This document shows, one piece after another, positions 1 to 8,254 of a stretch of 64,000 nucleotides of DNA. Made by a program: the position numbers and the translations under genes. Under the pieces are notes generated by a model. The model was not told where the DNA came from, did not search any database, and saw nothing but the letters and a program-made list of their open reading frames with translations. Every line of letters begins with the position of its first letter. Position 1 is the first letter of the stretch. This DNA comes from an uncultured Candidatus Cenarchaeum sp. (lineage in GTDB: Archaea > Thermoproteota > Nitrososphaeria > Nitrososphaerales > Nitrosopumilaceae): positions 2,020,983 through 2,084,982 of the forward strand of contig OY282369.1 of NCBI GenBank assembly GCA_958295735.1. The letters are read 5' to 3'.

Positions 1-2124
1 GCCACGAGCCCGGCCGTCGCGCTTGAAAAACTCACCTCGCTCAACGCGAAGGGCATCGGGGTCGTGGTGGGCCCCGAGACCAGCTCCAACATACGCAACA
101 TCAAGGGGTATGCCGATGCCAACAACATGCTGCTGGTCAGCTGCTGCTCCACGGCGCCGTCCCTCGCGGTGGCCGACGACAGCGTGTACCGCCTCGTCCC
201 CGACGACAGCAACCAGGGCACCGCGGTGGCCAAACTGTTGCGCGAGGACGGCATTGAAATGTACGTCCCAGTATGGAGGGCCGACGCCTGGGGCGAGGGC
301 CTCATAGCCTCCACCAGGGCCTCGTTCGAGGACCGCGGCGGCCAGTCCGTGGAAGGCTTCGCGTACGATCCCGAGGCGCCCGAGTTCTCGGCGGCCGCCT
401 CGCTGCTGGCGGCCGAGGTCAACCGGCAGGTGAGGGAGTTCGGCGCGGACAAGGTGGCCGTCCACATGGTCGGCTTCGCCGAGACCGTCCAGCTGATGCA
501 GTCCGCCTCCAACCACGACGTTCTGGACGACGTGGCCTGGTACGGCTCCGACGGCAGCGTAAAGGAGGACCGCATCGTGTCAGACGCCATAGGCTCCGAG
601 TTCGCCAGCACCGTGCACTTTACGGCCATGCAGCCGGGCTCGCCCTCCAACCCGACGTACGCCCGCGTCGAGGCGCACGTGCAGGACGTCCTGGGAAGGT
701 CGCCCAGCACGTACGTGCACACCTCGTACGATGCGGTCTGGCTCGTCGGGCTCGCGATGATGGAAGCGGGAAGCTCCGACGTCGATGCCATAAAGGAGGT
801 CATGCACGGCGTGGCCGACGAGTACGTGGGCGCCACGGGCGACATAAAGCTGAACGAGGCGGGGGACCTGGCGTCTGCCGACTATGAGATCTGGGCCGTC
901 GAGGACGGCGAGTGGGCGAGGATGGGCACGTACTTCCTGGCCACCGACGAGCTGGATCTCGAGCCGCCCATGGAAGAAGGCATGATGGACGGGACCATGA
1001 TGTCCGGCGACGTCCGGATCGGCCTCATCCTCCCGCTCACCGGCGACCTCTCCTCGCACGGCGAGGAGAACCACGAGGGCTCAAAGCTCGCCGTGGATGA
1101 CTTTAACGCGTACCTGGAGGAGCAGGGCGAGGAGTGGCGCCTCGTGATGACCTCGGAGGACTCGGCCACGAGCCCGGCCGTCGCGCTTGAAAAACTCACC
1201 TCGCTCAACGCGAAGGGCATCGGGGTCGTGGTGGGCCCCGAGACCAGCTCCAACATACGCAACATCAAGGGGTATGCCGACGCCAACAACATGCTGCTGG
1301 TCAGCTGCTGCTCCACGGCGCCGTCCCTCGCGGTGGCCGACGACAGCGTGTACCGCCTCGTCCCCGACGACAGCAACCAGGGCACCGCGGTGGCCAAACT
1401 GTTGCGCGAGGACGGCATTGAAATGTACGTCCCAGTATGGAGGGCCGACGCCTGGGGCGAGGGCCTCATAGCCTCCACCAGGGCCTCGTTCGAGGACCGC
1501 GGCGGCCAGTCCGTGGAAGGCTTCGCGTACGATCCCGAGGCGCCCGAGTTCTCGGCGGCCGCCTCGTTGCTGGCCGCAGAAGTGGAAGAGCATGTCGAAG
1601 AGTTCGGCGCGGACAAGGTGGCCGTCCACATGGTCGGCTTCGCCGAGACCGTCCAGCTGATGCAGTCCGCCTCCAACCACGACGTTCTGGACGACGTGGC
1701 CTGGTACGGCTCCGACGGCAGCGTAAAGGAGGACCGCATCGTGTCAGACGCCATAGGCTCCGAGTTCGCCAGCACCGTGCACTTTACGGCCATGCAGCCG
1801 GGCTCGCCCTCCAACCCGACGTACGCCCGCGTCGAGGCGCACGTGCAGGACGTCCTGGGAAGGTCGCCCAGCACGTACGTGCACACCTCGTACGATGCGG
1901 TCTGGCTCGTCGGGCTCGCGATGATGGAAGCGGGAAGCTCCGACGTCGATGCCATAAAGGAGGTCATGCACGGCGTGGCCGACGAGTACGTGGGCGCCAC
2001 GGGCGACATAAAGCTGAACGAGGCGGGGGACCTGGCGTCTGCCGACTATGAGATCTGGGCCGTCGAGGACGGCGAGTGGGCGAGGATGGGCACGTACTTC
2101 CTGGCCACCGACGAGCTCGACCTG
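1..2124 (+). repeat. 1164-bp near-identical in-frame tandem duplication
   Basis: Bases 1-960 match 1165-2124 almost base for base, with a period of 388 codons. Differences concentrate in a 40-base patch (copy 1 about 400-440). This looks like a recent duplication or ongoing gene conversion. More units may lie upstream of the window. Confidence 0.9.
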
Positions 2125-2130
2125 TCTTGA
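1..2130 (+). CDS. Tandem type-1 periplasmic binding protein (Leu/Ile/Val-binding-like), 5' end outside window
   Basis: The frame is open from base 1, so the gene starts upstream. It encodes repeated units of the type-1 periplasmic-binding fold used by branched-chain amino-acid and amide ABC transporters and related receptors. One full unit is seen from about residue 335 (motif VRIGLILPLTGDLSSHG) to the end, and before it most of another. The units share VGPETSSNIRNIKGYADANN and CCSTAPSLAVADDSVYRLV. The two copies are 1164 bases apart and almost identical, the differences clustering at 400-440 versus 1564-1604. An acidic Met-rich linker (EEGMMDGTMMSGD) joins them. The same fold closes the giant protein at the other end of the window. 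No ABC ATPase or permease of the Liv type is visible, so a sensing or surface-binding role is as likely as transport. The ligand is unknown. Confidence 0.85.
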   Translation, partial: ATSPAVALEKLTSLNAKGIGVVVGPETSSNIRNIKGYADANNMLLVSCCSTAPSLAVADDSVYRLVPDDSNQGTAVAKLLREDGIEMYVPVWRADAWGEGLIASTRASFEDRGGQSVEGFAYDPEAPEFSAAASLLAAEVNRQVREFGADKVAVHMVGFAETVQLMQSASNHDVLDDVAWYGSDGSVKEDRIVSDAIGSEFASTVHFTAMQPGSPSNPTYARVEAHVQDVLGRSPSTYVHTSYDAVWLVGLAMMEAGSSDVDAIKEVMHGVADEYVGATGDIKLNEAGDLASADYEIWAVEDGEWARMGTYFLATDELDLEPPMEEGMMDGTMMSGDVRIGLILPLTGDLSSHGEENHEGSKLAVDDFNAYLEEQGEEWRLVMTSEDSATSPAVALEKLTSLNAKGIGVVVGPETSSNIRNIKGYADANNMLLVSCCSTAPSLAVADDSVYRLVPDDSNQGTAVAKLLREDGIEMYVPVWRADAWGEGLIASTRASFEDRGGQSVEGFAYDPEAPEFSAAASLLAAEVEEHVEEFGADKVAVHMVGFAETVQLMQSASNHDVLDDVAWYGSDGSVKEDRIVSDAIGSEFASTVHFTAMQPGSPSNPTYARVEAHVQDVLGRSPSTYVHTSYDAVWLVGLAMMEAGSSDVDAIKEVMHGVADEYVGATGDIKLNEAGDLASADYEIWAVEDGEWARMGTYFLATDELDLS

Positions 2131-2492
2131 TCGGGCGCGCCCGATACCGCAACTGATTCGCCGCCGGCATCCCGCAATGCGTGCCTGCCGGCCGGCGGGG
2201 CGCCGCATCTGCGCGACTGCCTGCACGCGCGCGTGAGGTGAACGGCACTTCTGCCTGCCCCCGCCGCGCGGTGCGCGAGATCAGCACCCCCGCTTCGCAG
2301 GCGCGAATGCGGATCAACGGAGTCGTTTTCACGCCTGTGGCCAGCAGGTGCGTGACCTCGTACCGCGCGACTCCGCAGGCAGTAGCGGCGGCGGCAGGCT
2401 AGCCCCCCGCGCGCCTGCTTCCTGCCGGCTCCGCGCTCCCGGAGGCGCGCCGCTCCGGCTCCGCGCCGGGATCGCGGGGGCCCCCCGCGCGC
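2131..2492. other. Intergenic stretch with a dispersed repeat, no gene seen
   Basis: This GC-rich spacer between two convergent transcription units holds one reverse-oriented copy of dispersed repeat family 1 (about 2270-2375). I see no credible coding frame or RNA gene. Confidence 0.6.
2270..2375 (-). repeat. Dispersed repeat family 1, reverse copy
   Basis: On the minus strand it reads like the other family 1 copies: an AGGTCACGC-like leader, then a core of about 36 bases with GGCGTGAAA and TTCGCGCC as inverted arms. It is the most diverged copy and the only one not found upstream of a promoter. Confidence 0.65.
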
Positions 2493-2903
2493 CTAGCCCA
2501 CGCCGAATATGACGGGAGCCGCCGGCTCCCCCGCCGCCCGGATCTCGGTCTTTATGTTCACCGTGCCGTATTTTTCATGATCGACTACCAGCGTTATGGG
2601 GTGAGCCTGCCAGCCGTACTTTGGGACCTTCGCGAACGGGACGGCCAGCTCGAACGCGCTCGACTCGTACGTCTTCTGGAACGACTCGCTCATTCCGAGC
2701 ACCTCGAGCACGGCCGAGCGCGTCCCCCCCGTGCTGTCCTCGTACGCGATCTCCGCGAGCCCGTCGACCTCGTTGTATACCCCGGTGATGCTGAATACCC
2801 CCGCGAGCTCCCCGTCCGGCGGGCCCTGCCCGCCCTGCAGCGCGGCCGCAACGGCCACGGCCGCGGCGGCGGCGGCGGCGGCGGCTACCAGCGCCCTCCT
2901 CAC
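2493..2903 (-). CDS. Small predicted secreted protein
   Basis: 136 residues from a GTG start. The first 22 residues (MRRALVAAAAAAAAAVAVAA) form a long alanine-rich hydrophobic segment, so the protein is probably exported or membrane-anchored. The rest (residues 30-136) looks like a compact beta-rich domain, with FSITGVYNEVDGLAEIAYED and a conserved-looking PKYGWQAHPITLVVDHEKYG. It follows the aminopeptidase gene on the same strand by 33 bases and is probably its operon partner. I do not recognise the family. The poly-alanine run is encoded by a GCC/GCG trinucleotide tract that could vary in length. Confidence 0.7.
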   Translation of the reverse strand: MRRALVAAAAAAAAAVAVAAALQGGQGPPDGELAGVFSITGVYNEVDGLAEIAYEDSTGGTRSAVLEVLGMSESFQKTYESSAFELAVPFAKVPKYGWQAHPITLVVDHEKYGTVNIKTEIRAAGEPAAPVIFGVG

Positions 2904-2936
2904 CGCGGCCGCCCGCCCCGCACCGCGGCCGCCACC

Positions 2937-5492
2937 TCAGGCCGTCTCCCTTCTCGCCCTCTCCAGGAACGCGTGGTTTATCCTGATGCGCTCCAGCGCC
3001 TGCCGCAGCGCCCTTTCCGTCCCGGGCGCCGGGTTCTCGGCGAAGAATCCCTCTATGTCCCGCCGCGAGTCCTCGCCGGCGGCGGCCGAGAGGCTGGACA
3101 CGATCCGGGCGAGGAGCGGGTTTCCGCGCCCGGCCTTAGAGCTTACTGCCCGCCAGTTGGACTTCAGCCACGGCCACAGGATCCCCCTGCCGAGCGGGTT
3201 TGCCGCCGCGCGCACTATGGGGACGTGCACGTTCTGCGATCTCACGTGGTGCCCGAGGGCGAACTCCAGGGTGCGCCTCAGCAGCCCCTCGTCCCTGAAG
3301 GAGCACAGGCCCCCGCCGAGGATCCTGGCCTTTTCCTCCTGCGAGCCGGCCCTCTTGTACGCGGCCACCATCTTCCGGTGCAGGGCGGAGCCGCGGCCGC
3401 CGGCGTTCCAGGCGGCCGCCGAGTACACCGGCTCGCGGAGGTCGGCCGCCAGCGGGCCGGCGCCGTCGAGGTACGCGCCGAGCCTGCGGGACGCCTCGGC
3501 GGCCACGCCGGCGTCGCCCAGCCTGCCGAGGGCCGATATGGCGGGGCCCCGCAGCAGCGCGTCCGAGTGCCGCTCGCCCCTTTTCGCGTCCCAGCCGAGC
3601 CTGCCGAGCAGCCGCCCAAAGTGCCGCGCGGCCCTCCCCGCCACGAGCCCGGCGCACGGCTCCCCGTAGGTCCGGAGCCACAGGGATGCGAGGTTGGCGG
3701 ACAGGTCGGCGTTGACCATGTAGCTCTCCTCGTCACCGTACGCGTCGGCCAGTTCCAGGTACGCGCGGAGCGGCTCGAGGCCGGCGATGCACAGCGCGTG
3801 CATGTCGTTCTGCACTCCCCACCTGTCGGCCGCGGGGATGGCCATCCGGGACACGGCGTGCCGTATGTCGAGCAGCGCGCCCTGGTCGTACCTGACGCGG
3901 TAGAACCCGCGGCGGCCGCTGTTGGCGACGAACCCGGATCCGGCGCCCTCCAGCCTCGCGGCGCCCGTCCTGCCCTCCAGCAGGAGCCTGCCGCCCTTCC
4001 TGGGCCCGCGGCCGCCCCCTCCGGCCAGCCCGAACGACACGGGGATGGGCCATTTTCCGCCGCCGCCCCCGCGCCCCCCCAAAGCGAGGAACCTCTTCTG
4101 GGACAGCCTGACGGTGCGGGCCCCGCCCGCGGCGGCGGAGCCCCTCGCCTCCAGCAGCGGAAAGCCGGCCTTGCGCAGCCACGCGCCGACCAGCGCGGCC
4201 ACCGGGAGCCTCGCGGCGCGCCCGATGGCCTCCCACAGGTCGGAGCCGGAGGCGTTGCCGTAGGCGAACTCCTTCAGGTAGCGCCTCAGCCCCCTCCTGA
4301 ACGCCGCCTCCGTCACGTGGTCCTCCAGCATGCGCAGTATGCACCCGCCCTTGTCGTACGATATGGCGTCGAATATCTCCCTGATCTCCGCGGGGCTCCC
4401 GACCTTGACGTCTATGGGGTGGGACGACCTCAGCGCGTCCAGCGACATGGCCGCGTTGGCCGCCTCCTGCGTGAACTGCTCCCACATCTCCCACTCCGGG
4501 TGCGCCGCGTGGACGAACTTCGTGGCCATGAACGTCGCAAAGCTCTCGTTGAGCCACAGATCGTTCCACCACTTCATGGTCACCAGGTTGCCGAACCACT
4601 GGTGGGCTATCTCGTGTGACACGACTTCTGAGATGTACTGCTTGGTGCGCGTGGACGAGTTCTTCGGGTCGTACAGCAGGAGGGCCTCGCGGAAGGTTAT
4701 GGCCCCCCAGTTCTCCATGGCGCCGGCGGCAAAGTCCGGTATGGCTATCAGGTCAAGCTTTGGCAGCGGGTACGGGATGCCAAAGTACTTTCCGTACATG
4801 CCCAGCAGCCTCTTGGCCTCCCCCAGGGCGTACCTTCCCTTCTCGCGGCTCCCCGGGACGGTGGCGACCCTCACCGTCACGCCGTCCTGCCTGCCGGTGA
4901 GGAACTCAAAGTCGCCCACCCCCAGGTACACCAGGTACGTGGACATGGGGGGGGTGGTGGCGAACGAGTGGCGGATGCGGCCGCCGGGCAGCCTCTTCCT
5001 GGAGCGCACGGGCATGTTGGATATGGCCTGCAGGCCGTCCCTCGCGACTATCGACACGTCGAACGTGGCCTTGGCCGCCGGCTCGTCCCAGCACGGGAAG
5101 GCCCTCCTCGCGTCGGCCGCCTCGAACTGCGTGGTGGCGAGATGCGAGGTCCTGCCCCCGCTCGTGTAGGTGCTCCGGTAGAACCCGAGCAGCCTGTCGT
5201 TGAGCGTCCCCGCGAACTCCAGCTCCAGCGCGGCCTCGCCCCTCACGGCCCCCCCGAGATCCACGTCGAGGCGCTCGGCGCCCGCATCGGCGGACACGGC
5301 CGCGCGGCGGGGCGCGGCCGCCCGCGCGCCGACGGCGGCCCGGGTGATCTCGAGCTCCGCCGCATCGAGCCTCAGCGAGGAGACGGGCCTTTCGCACAGG
5401 AACCTGATGCGCGCCCGGCCCGAAAACCTGGCCCTGCGCAGGTCCGGCTCGAACTCCAGCTCGTAGTTGATCGGCCTGACCCCGGGCTGCAT
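2937..5492 (-). CDS. M1-family zinc aminopeptidase (tricorn-factor/PepN type)
   Basis: A cytosolic metallo-aminopeptidase that removes N-terminal residues from peptides, probably downstream of the proteasome. The substrate-binding motif GAMENWG is at residues 257-263. The zinc site HEIAH is at 293-297 and the third zinc ligand E is at 316 (in WLNESFA), giving the full HEXXH-X18-E pattern. The N-terminal beta domain and a helical C-terminal ERAP1-like domain are present. At 851 residues the length is normal. The frame is open back to 5630 and another ATG lies at 5516, but a TATA-like box at 5517-5526 sits 26-34 bases before the ATG at 5492, so the latter is chosen as a leaderless start. A small secreted-protein gene follows 33 bases downstream. 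Confidence 0.9.
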   Translation of the reverse strand: MQPGVRPINYELEFEPDLRRARFSGRARIRFLCERPVSSLRLDAAELEITRAAVGARAAAPRRAAVSADAGAERLDVDLGGAVRGEAALELEFAGTLNDRLLGFYRSTYTSGGRTSHLATTQFEAADARRAFPCWDEPAAKATFDVSIVARDGLQAISNMPVRSRKRLPGGRIRHSFATTPPMSTYLVYLGVGDFEFLTGRQDGVTVRVATVPGSREKGRYALGEAKRLLGMYGKYFGIPYPLPKLDLIAIPDFAAGAMENWGAITFREALLLYDPKNSSTRTKQYISEVVSHEIAHQWFGNLVTMKWWNDLWLNESFATFMATKFVHAAHPEWEMWEQFTQEAANAAMSLDALRSSHPIDVKVGSPAEIREIFDAISYDKGGCILRMLEDHVTEAAFRRGLRRYLKEFAYGNASGSDLWEAIGRAARLPVAALVGAWLRKAGFPLLEARGSAAAGGARTVRLSQKRFLALGGRGGGGGKWPIPVSFGLAGGGGRGPRKGGRLLLEGRTGAARLEGAGSGFVANSGRRGFYRVRYDQGALLDIRHAVSRMAIPAADRWGVQNDMHALCIAGLEPLRAYLELADAYGDEESYMVNADLSANLASLWLRTYGEPCAGLVAGRAARHFGRLLGRLGWDAKRGERHSDALLRGPAISALGRLGDAGVAAEASRRLGAYLDGAGPLAADLREPVYSAAAWNAGGRGSALHRKMVAAYKRAGSQEEKARILGGGLCSFRDEGLLRRTLEFALGHHVRSQNVHVPIVRAAANPLGRGILWPWLKSNWRAVSSKAGRGNPLLARIVSSLSAAAGEDSRRDIEGFFAENPAPGTERALRQALERIRINHAFLERARRETA

Positions 5493-5516
5493 GCGGCGTC
5501 CCCCGCCCCGCGCCAT

Positions 5517-5526
5517 ATGTACATTT
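5517..5526 (-). promoter_or_regulatory. TATA-like box of the aminopeptidase gene
   Basis: Minus-strand CTAAATGTAC, an AT island in very GC-rich sequence. Its centre is about 29 bases before the ATG at 5492. Confidence 0.45.
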
Positions 5527-5689
5527 AGCGGCGGCCCGGATGCCCGGCCCCCCGCGGGCGGGGATCCGGGGGGCGCTTTCCCGCCCGGCGCGCCGCGCGG
5601 GCAGGCCCGGGAAGAGGCCGCCCGGGGCATCTGCCGTCGCGGGGGGAAGGAGGAGCGGCGCGGGCAGGCGGGGGAAAGCGCGAGGCCGC

Positions 5690-5775
5690 GCGCCCGTCAG
5701 TCAGGCGCGAAAGCGACTCCGCCGATCCGGATCCGCGCCCGGGGGGCGGGGGTCGCCGACCCCGCACGGGGGAAA
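5690..5775 (+). repeat. Dispersed repeat family 1
   Basis: The core GGCGCGAAAGCGACTCCGCC is followed by GATCCGGATCCGCGCCC and a G-rich tail. It lies upstream of the divergently read aminopeptidase gene. Confidence 0.75.
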
Positions 5776-6080
5776 CGGGCGCCGCAACCGCCCCCCTCCC
5801 GCCGCGCGTCCGGGCGCTCCCCCCGTCCGGGCGGGGGGCGGGGCCCTGCCGCATCCGGGAACGGCCTCCGCCCCGGGCGGAGCCCGAAAGGCCGCCGCGC
5901 GGGAGGGCCGCGCGCGGGCGCGCGGGATGCCGCCCCGATGCCCCCGCGGGAGGGCCGCGCGCGCGAAAAAACGGCGGCCGCGGGTCCGTGCGGGACGGCC
6001 GCCGGGATCGGGGAGCGGGACCGCCTCCCGCCGGGATGCGCGCGCCCGGCCGGGGGGCGCCGCGCGGGGGACGACCGCGG

Positions 6081-6189
6081 ACACGGCCCGCGCGCCGCCG
6101 CGATCCCGAAACCATTTCGGGATCGCACACGGCCCGCGCGCCGCCGCGATCCCGAAACCATTTCGGGATCGCACACGGCCCGCGCGCCA
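6081..6189 (+). repeat. 46-bp tandem repeat carrying two perfect 12-bp hairpins, upstream of uvrB
   Basis: Two full units (6081-6126 and 6127-6172) and the start of a third. Each has a perfect inverted repeat: GCGATCCCGAAA, loop CCA, TTTCGGGATCGC (6100-6126 and 6146-6172). They end about 25 bases before the TATA box of the uvrBAC operon. The position suits an operator for a repressor or activator, but a transcript terminator or a selfish palindrome is also possible. Confidence 0.75.
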
Positions 6190-6196
6190 CACATCA

Positions 6197-6206
6197 ACTT
6201 AAATTT
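6197..6206 (+). promoter_or_regulatory. TATA box of the uvrBAC operon
   Basis: ACTTAAATTT, centred 25 bases before the GTG at 6227. This supports 6227 rather than 6215 as the translated start of a leaderless mRNA. Confidence 0.6.
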
Positions 6207-6226
6207 GCCGCGCCGTGGGCGATCGC

Positions 6227-8254
6227 GTGCAGGCGCTGGACAAGTTCGCCCTCCGTTCCGACTTTAAGCCCACGGGAGACCAGCCGGAGGCCATCGACTC
6301 GCTGGTCGAGGGGGTCAGAAAGGGAAGGACGCAGACGCTGCTGGGGGTGACCGGGTCGGGCAAGACGTTCACGGTCGCCAACGTCATAGCCCGCACGGGA
6401 AAGAACACGCTCGTGATCTCCCACAACAAGACCCTGGCGGCGCAGCTGTACGGGGAGCTCAGGCAGTTCTTCCCGGAGAACAACGTGGGCTACTTCGTCT
6501 CGTACTACGACTATTACCAGCCCGAGAGCTACATGCCGCAGACGGACACGTACATCGCAAAGGACACCCAGGTGAACAAGGAGATCGAGAGGCTGCGGCT
6601 GGAGGCCACCGCGATGCTGCTCTCCGGGGAGCCCACCATAATAGTGGCGACCGTCTCCTGCATATACTCCCTCGGCAACCCGGACGACTGGGGCGAGATG
6701 GCCCTGACGCTCCGCGAGGGCGAGGAGCCGGGCCGGACGAGCATAATAAAGGCGCTGTCGTCGGCCCGCTACGAGCGGAACGACACCGAGGTGGCGCCGG
6801 GCAACTTCCGCGTGAAGGGGGACGTGATCGAGGTCTCGCCGGCCTACTCGCCCGACCTGGTGAGGGTCTCGCTGTTCGGCGACCGGATAGACGGCATATC
6901 CGTGGTCGATCCGGTGACGCGCGGGGTGAAGAGGCGCCTGCGGCAGGTGCGCATATTCCCCGCAAAGCACTACCTGGTGGCCGGGGACGTGGTGGAGGAG
7001 GCCGTCTCCTCCATCCGCTCCGAGCTCGCCGCGCGGCTGCCCGAGCTCCCCGAGCTCGAGAGGCAGCGCCTGGAGACGCGCACGAACTACGACCTCGAGA
7101 TGATAGAGGAGCTCGGGTACTGCTCGGGGATCGAGAACTACTCGAGGCACTTCGACGGGCGGAGCCCCGGCGAGAAGGCCTTCTGCCTGATGGACTTTTT
7201 CGGCAAGGACTTCCTCATGGTGGTCGACGAGTCCCACGTGACCCTCCCCCAGCTCCACGCCATGTACAAGGGCGACCGCTCCCGCAAGAAGGAGCTCGTG
7301 GACTACGGGTTCAGGCTGCCCAGCGCGTACGACAACCGCCCGCTCAAGTTCGAGGAGTTCGAGGAGTACGTGGGCAACACGATATTCGTCTCGGCCACCC
7401 CCTCCGCGTACGAAAAGGAGGCCTCGTTCAGGGTGGTCGAGCAGCTCGTGAGGCCCACGGGCCTGACCGACCCCGTGGTGGACGTGCGCGGCACCGACGG
7501 GCAGATGGACGACCTGCTCGGCGAGATAGCGAAGAGGGCGCGGAGGGACGAGCGCGTCCTGGTCACCACGCTGACCAAGAGGATGGCCGAGGACCTGGCC
7601 GAGTACCTGTCCAAGAACGGCGCCCGCGTCCGCTACATGCACGCGGACATCGAGGGGCTCAAGAGGACCGAGCTCATACGGCAGCTCCGCATGGGCGTGT
7701 TCGACGTCCTGGTGGGCATAAACCTGCTCAGGGAGGGGCTCGACATACCGGAGGTCTCGCTGGTGGCGGTGCTCGACGCGGACAAGGAGGGGTTCCTGCG
7801 CAACTACACCAGCCTCATACAGACGTTCGGGAGGGCCGCGCGCAACTCCAACGGCCGCGTGGTCATGTACGCGGACCGGGCCACCGACTCGATGCGCGCG
7901 GCGATGCTGGAGACGCGGCGCAGGAAGGAGCGGCAGCTCCTGTACAACCGCGAGCACGGGATAACCCCGAGGACGATAGTCAAGCCGATCCCCCAGGAGC
8001 CGGCGGCCGATCTCGGTGGGGAGTCGCTGTCGGCCCACGATGCGGCCCTGGAGATCGAAAGGCTGGAAAAGATGATGGAGCGGTACGCCTCCGACCGCGA
8101 CTACGAGGGCGCCGCCGAGTGCAGGGACCGCATCGAGCGGCTCCGCGCCGGGGCCGGCGGCGGGAAGGGGCGCCGCGGCAGGGGCGGGGCCGGCGGCGCC
8201 GGGAAGCGCATCCGCCGGGTTGCCGGCCGCGGGAGGCGGGGCGGGGGGGCATGA
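6227..8254 (+). CDS. uvrB: Excinuclease ABC subunit B (UvrB)
   Basis: The damage-verifying helicase-like subunit of nucleotide excision repair. It is loaded by UvrA and hands the lesion to UvrC. The N-terminus FKPTGDQPEAI is typical. Walker A GVTGSGKT is near residue 40, the beta-hairpin that clamps DNA (YYDYYQPESYMPQTDTYI) near 95-112, the DESH helicase motif near 333, and a C-terminal UVR domain (EKMMERYASDRDYEGAAECR) near 610. The length of 675 residues is normal, and a short Gly/Arg-rich tail follows. A GTG at 6215 is also in frame, but the TATA spacing favours the GTG at 6227. It is the first gene of an overlapping operon: the stop overlaps the uvrA start as ATGA. UvrABC systems in mesophilic archaea are usually taken to be of bacterial origin. 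Confidence 0.97.
   Translation: MQALDKFALRSDFKPTGDQPEAIDSLVEGVRKGRTQTLLGVTGSGKTFTVANVIARTGKNTLVISHNKTLAAQLYGELRQFFPENNVGYFVSYYDYYQPESYMPQTDTYIAKDTQVNKEIERLRLEATAMLLSGEPTIIVATVSCIYSLGNPDDWGEMALTLREGEEPGRTSIIKALSSARYERNDTEVAPGNFRVKGDVIEVSPAYSPDLVRVSLFGDRIDGISVVDPVTRGVKRRLRQVRIFPAKHYLVAGDVVEEAVSSIRSELAARLPELPELERQRLETRTNYDLEMIEELGYCSGIENYSRHFDGRSPGEKAFCLMDFFGKDFLMVVDESHVTLPQLHAMYKGDRSRKKELVDYGFRLPSAYDNRPLKFEEFEEYVGNTIFVSATPSAYEKEASFRVVEQLVRPTGLTDPVVDVRGTDGQMDDLLGEIAKRARRDERVLVTTLTKRMAEDLAEYLSKNGARVRYMHADIEGLKRTELIRQLRMGVFDVLVGINLLREGLDIPEVSLVAVLDADKEGFLRNYTSLIQTFGRAARNSNGRVVMYADRATDSMRAAMLETRRRKERQLLYNREHGITPRTIVKPIPQEPAADLGGESLSAHDAALEIERLEKMMERYASDRDYEGAAECRDRIERLRAGAGGGKGRRGRGGAGGAGKRIRRVAGRGRRGGGA

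Larger units (their letters stand above)
5493..6226. other. Divergent intergenic region: promoters, dispersed repeat, hairpin pair
   Basis: About 730 bases between the divergent aminopeptidase and uvrB genes. It holds the aminopeptidase promoter, a family 1 repeat (5690-5775), extremely GC-rich sequence with no credible gene (5776-6080), a tandem pair of perfect hairpins (6081-6172) and the uvrB promoter. Confidence 0.6.

Noticed and set aside
2577..4619. Plus-strand 680-codon frame opposite the aminopeptidase
   Set aside because: Shadow of the M1 aminopeptidase, which shows complete catalytic motifs on the minus strand.
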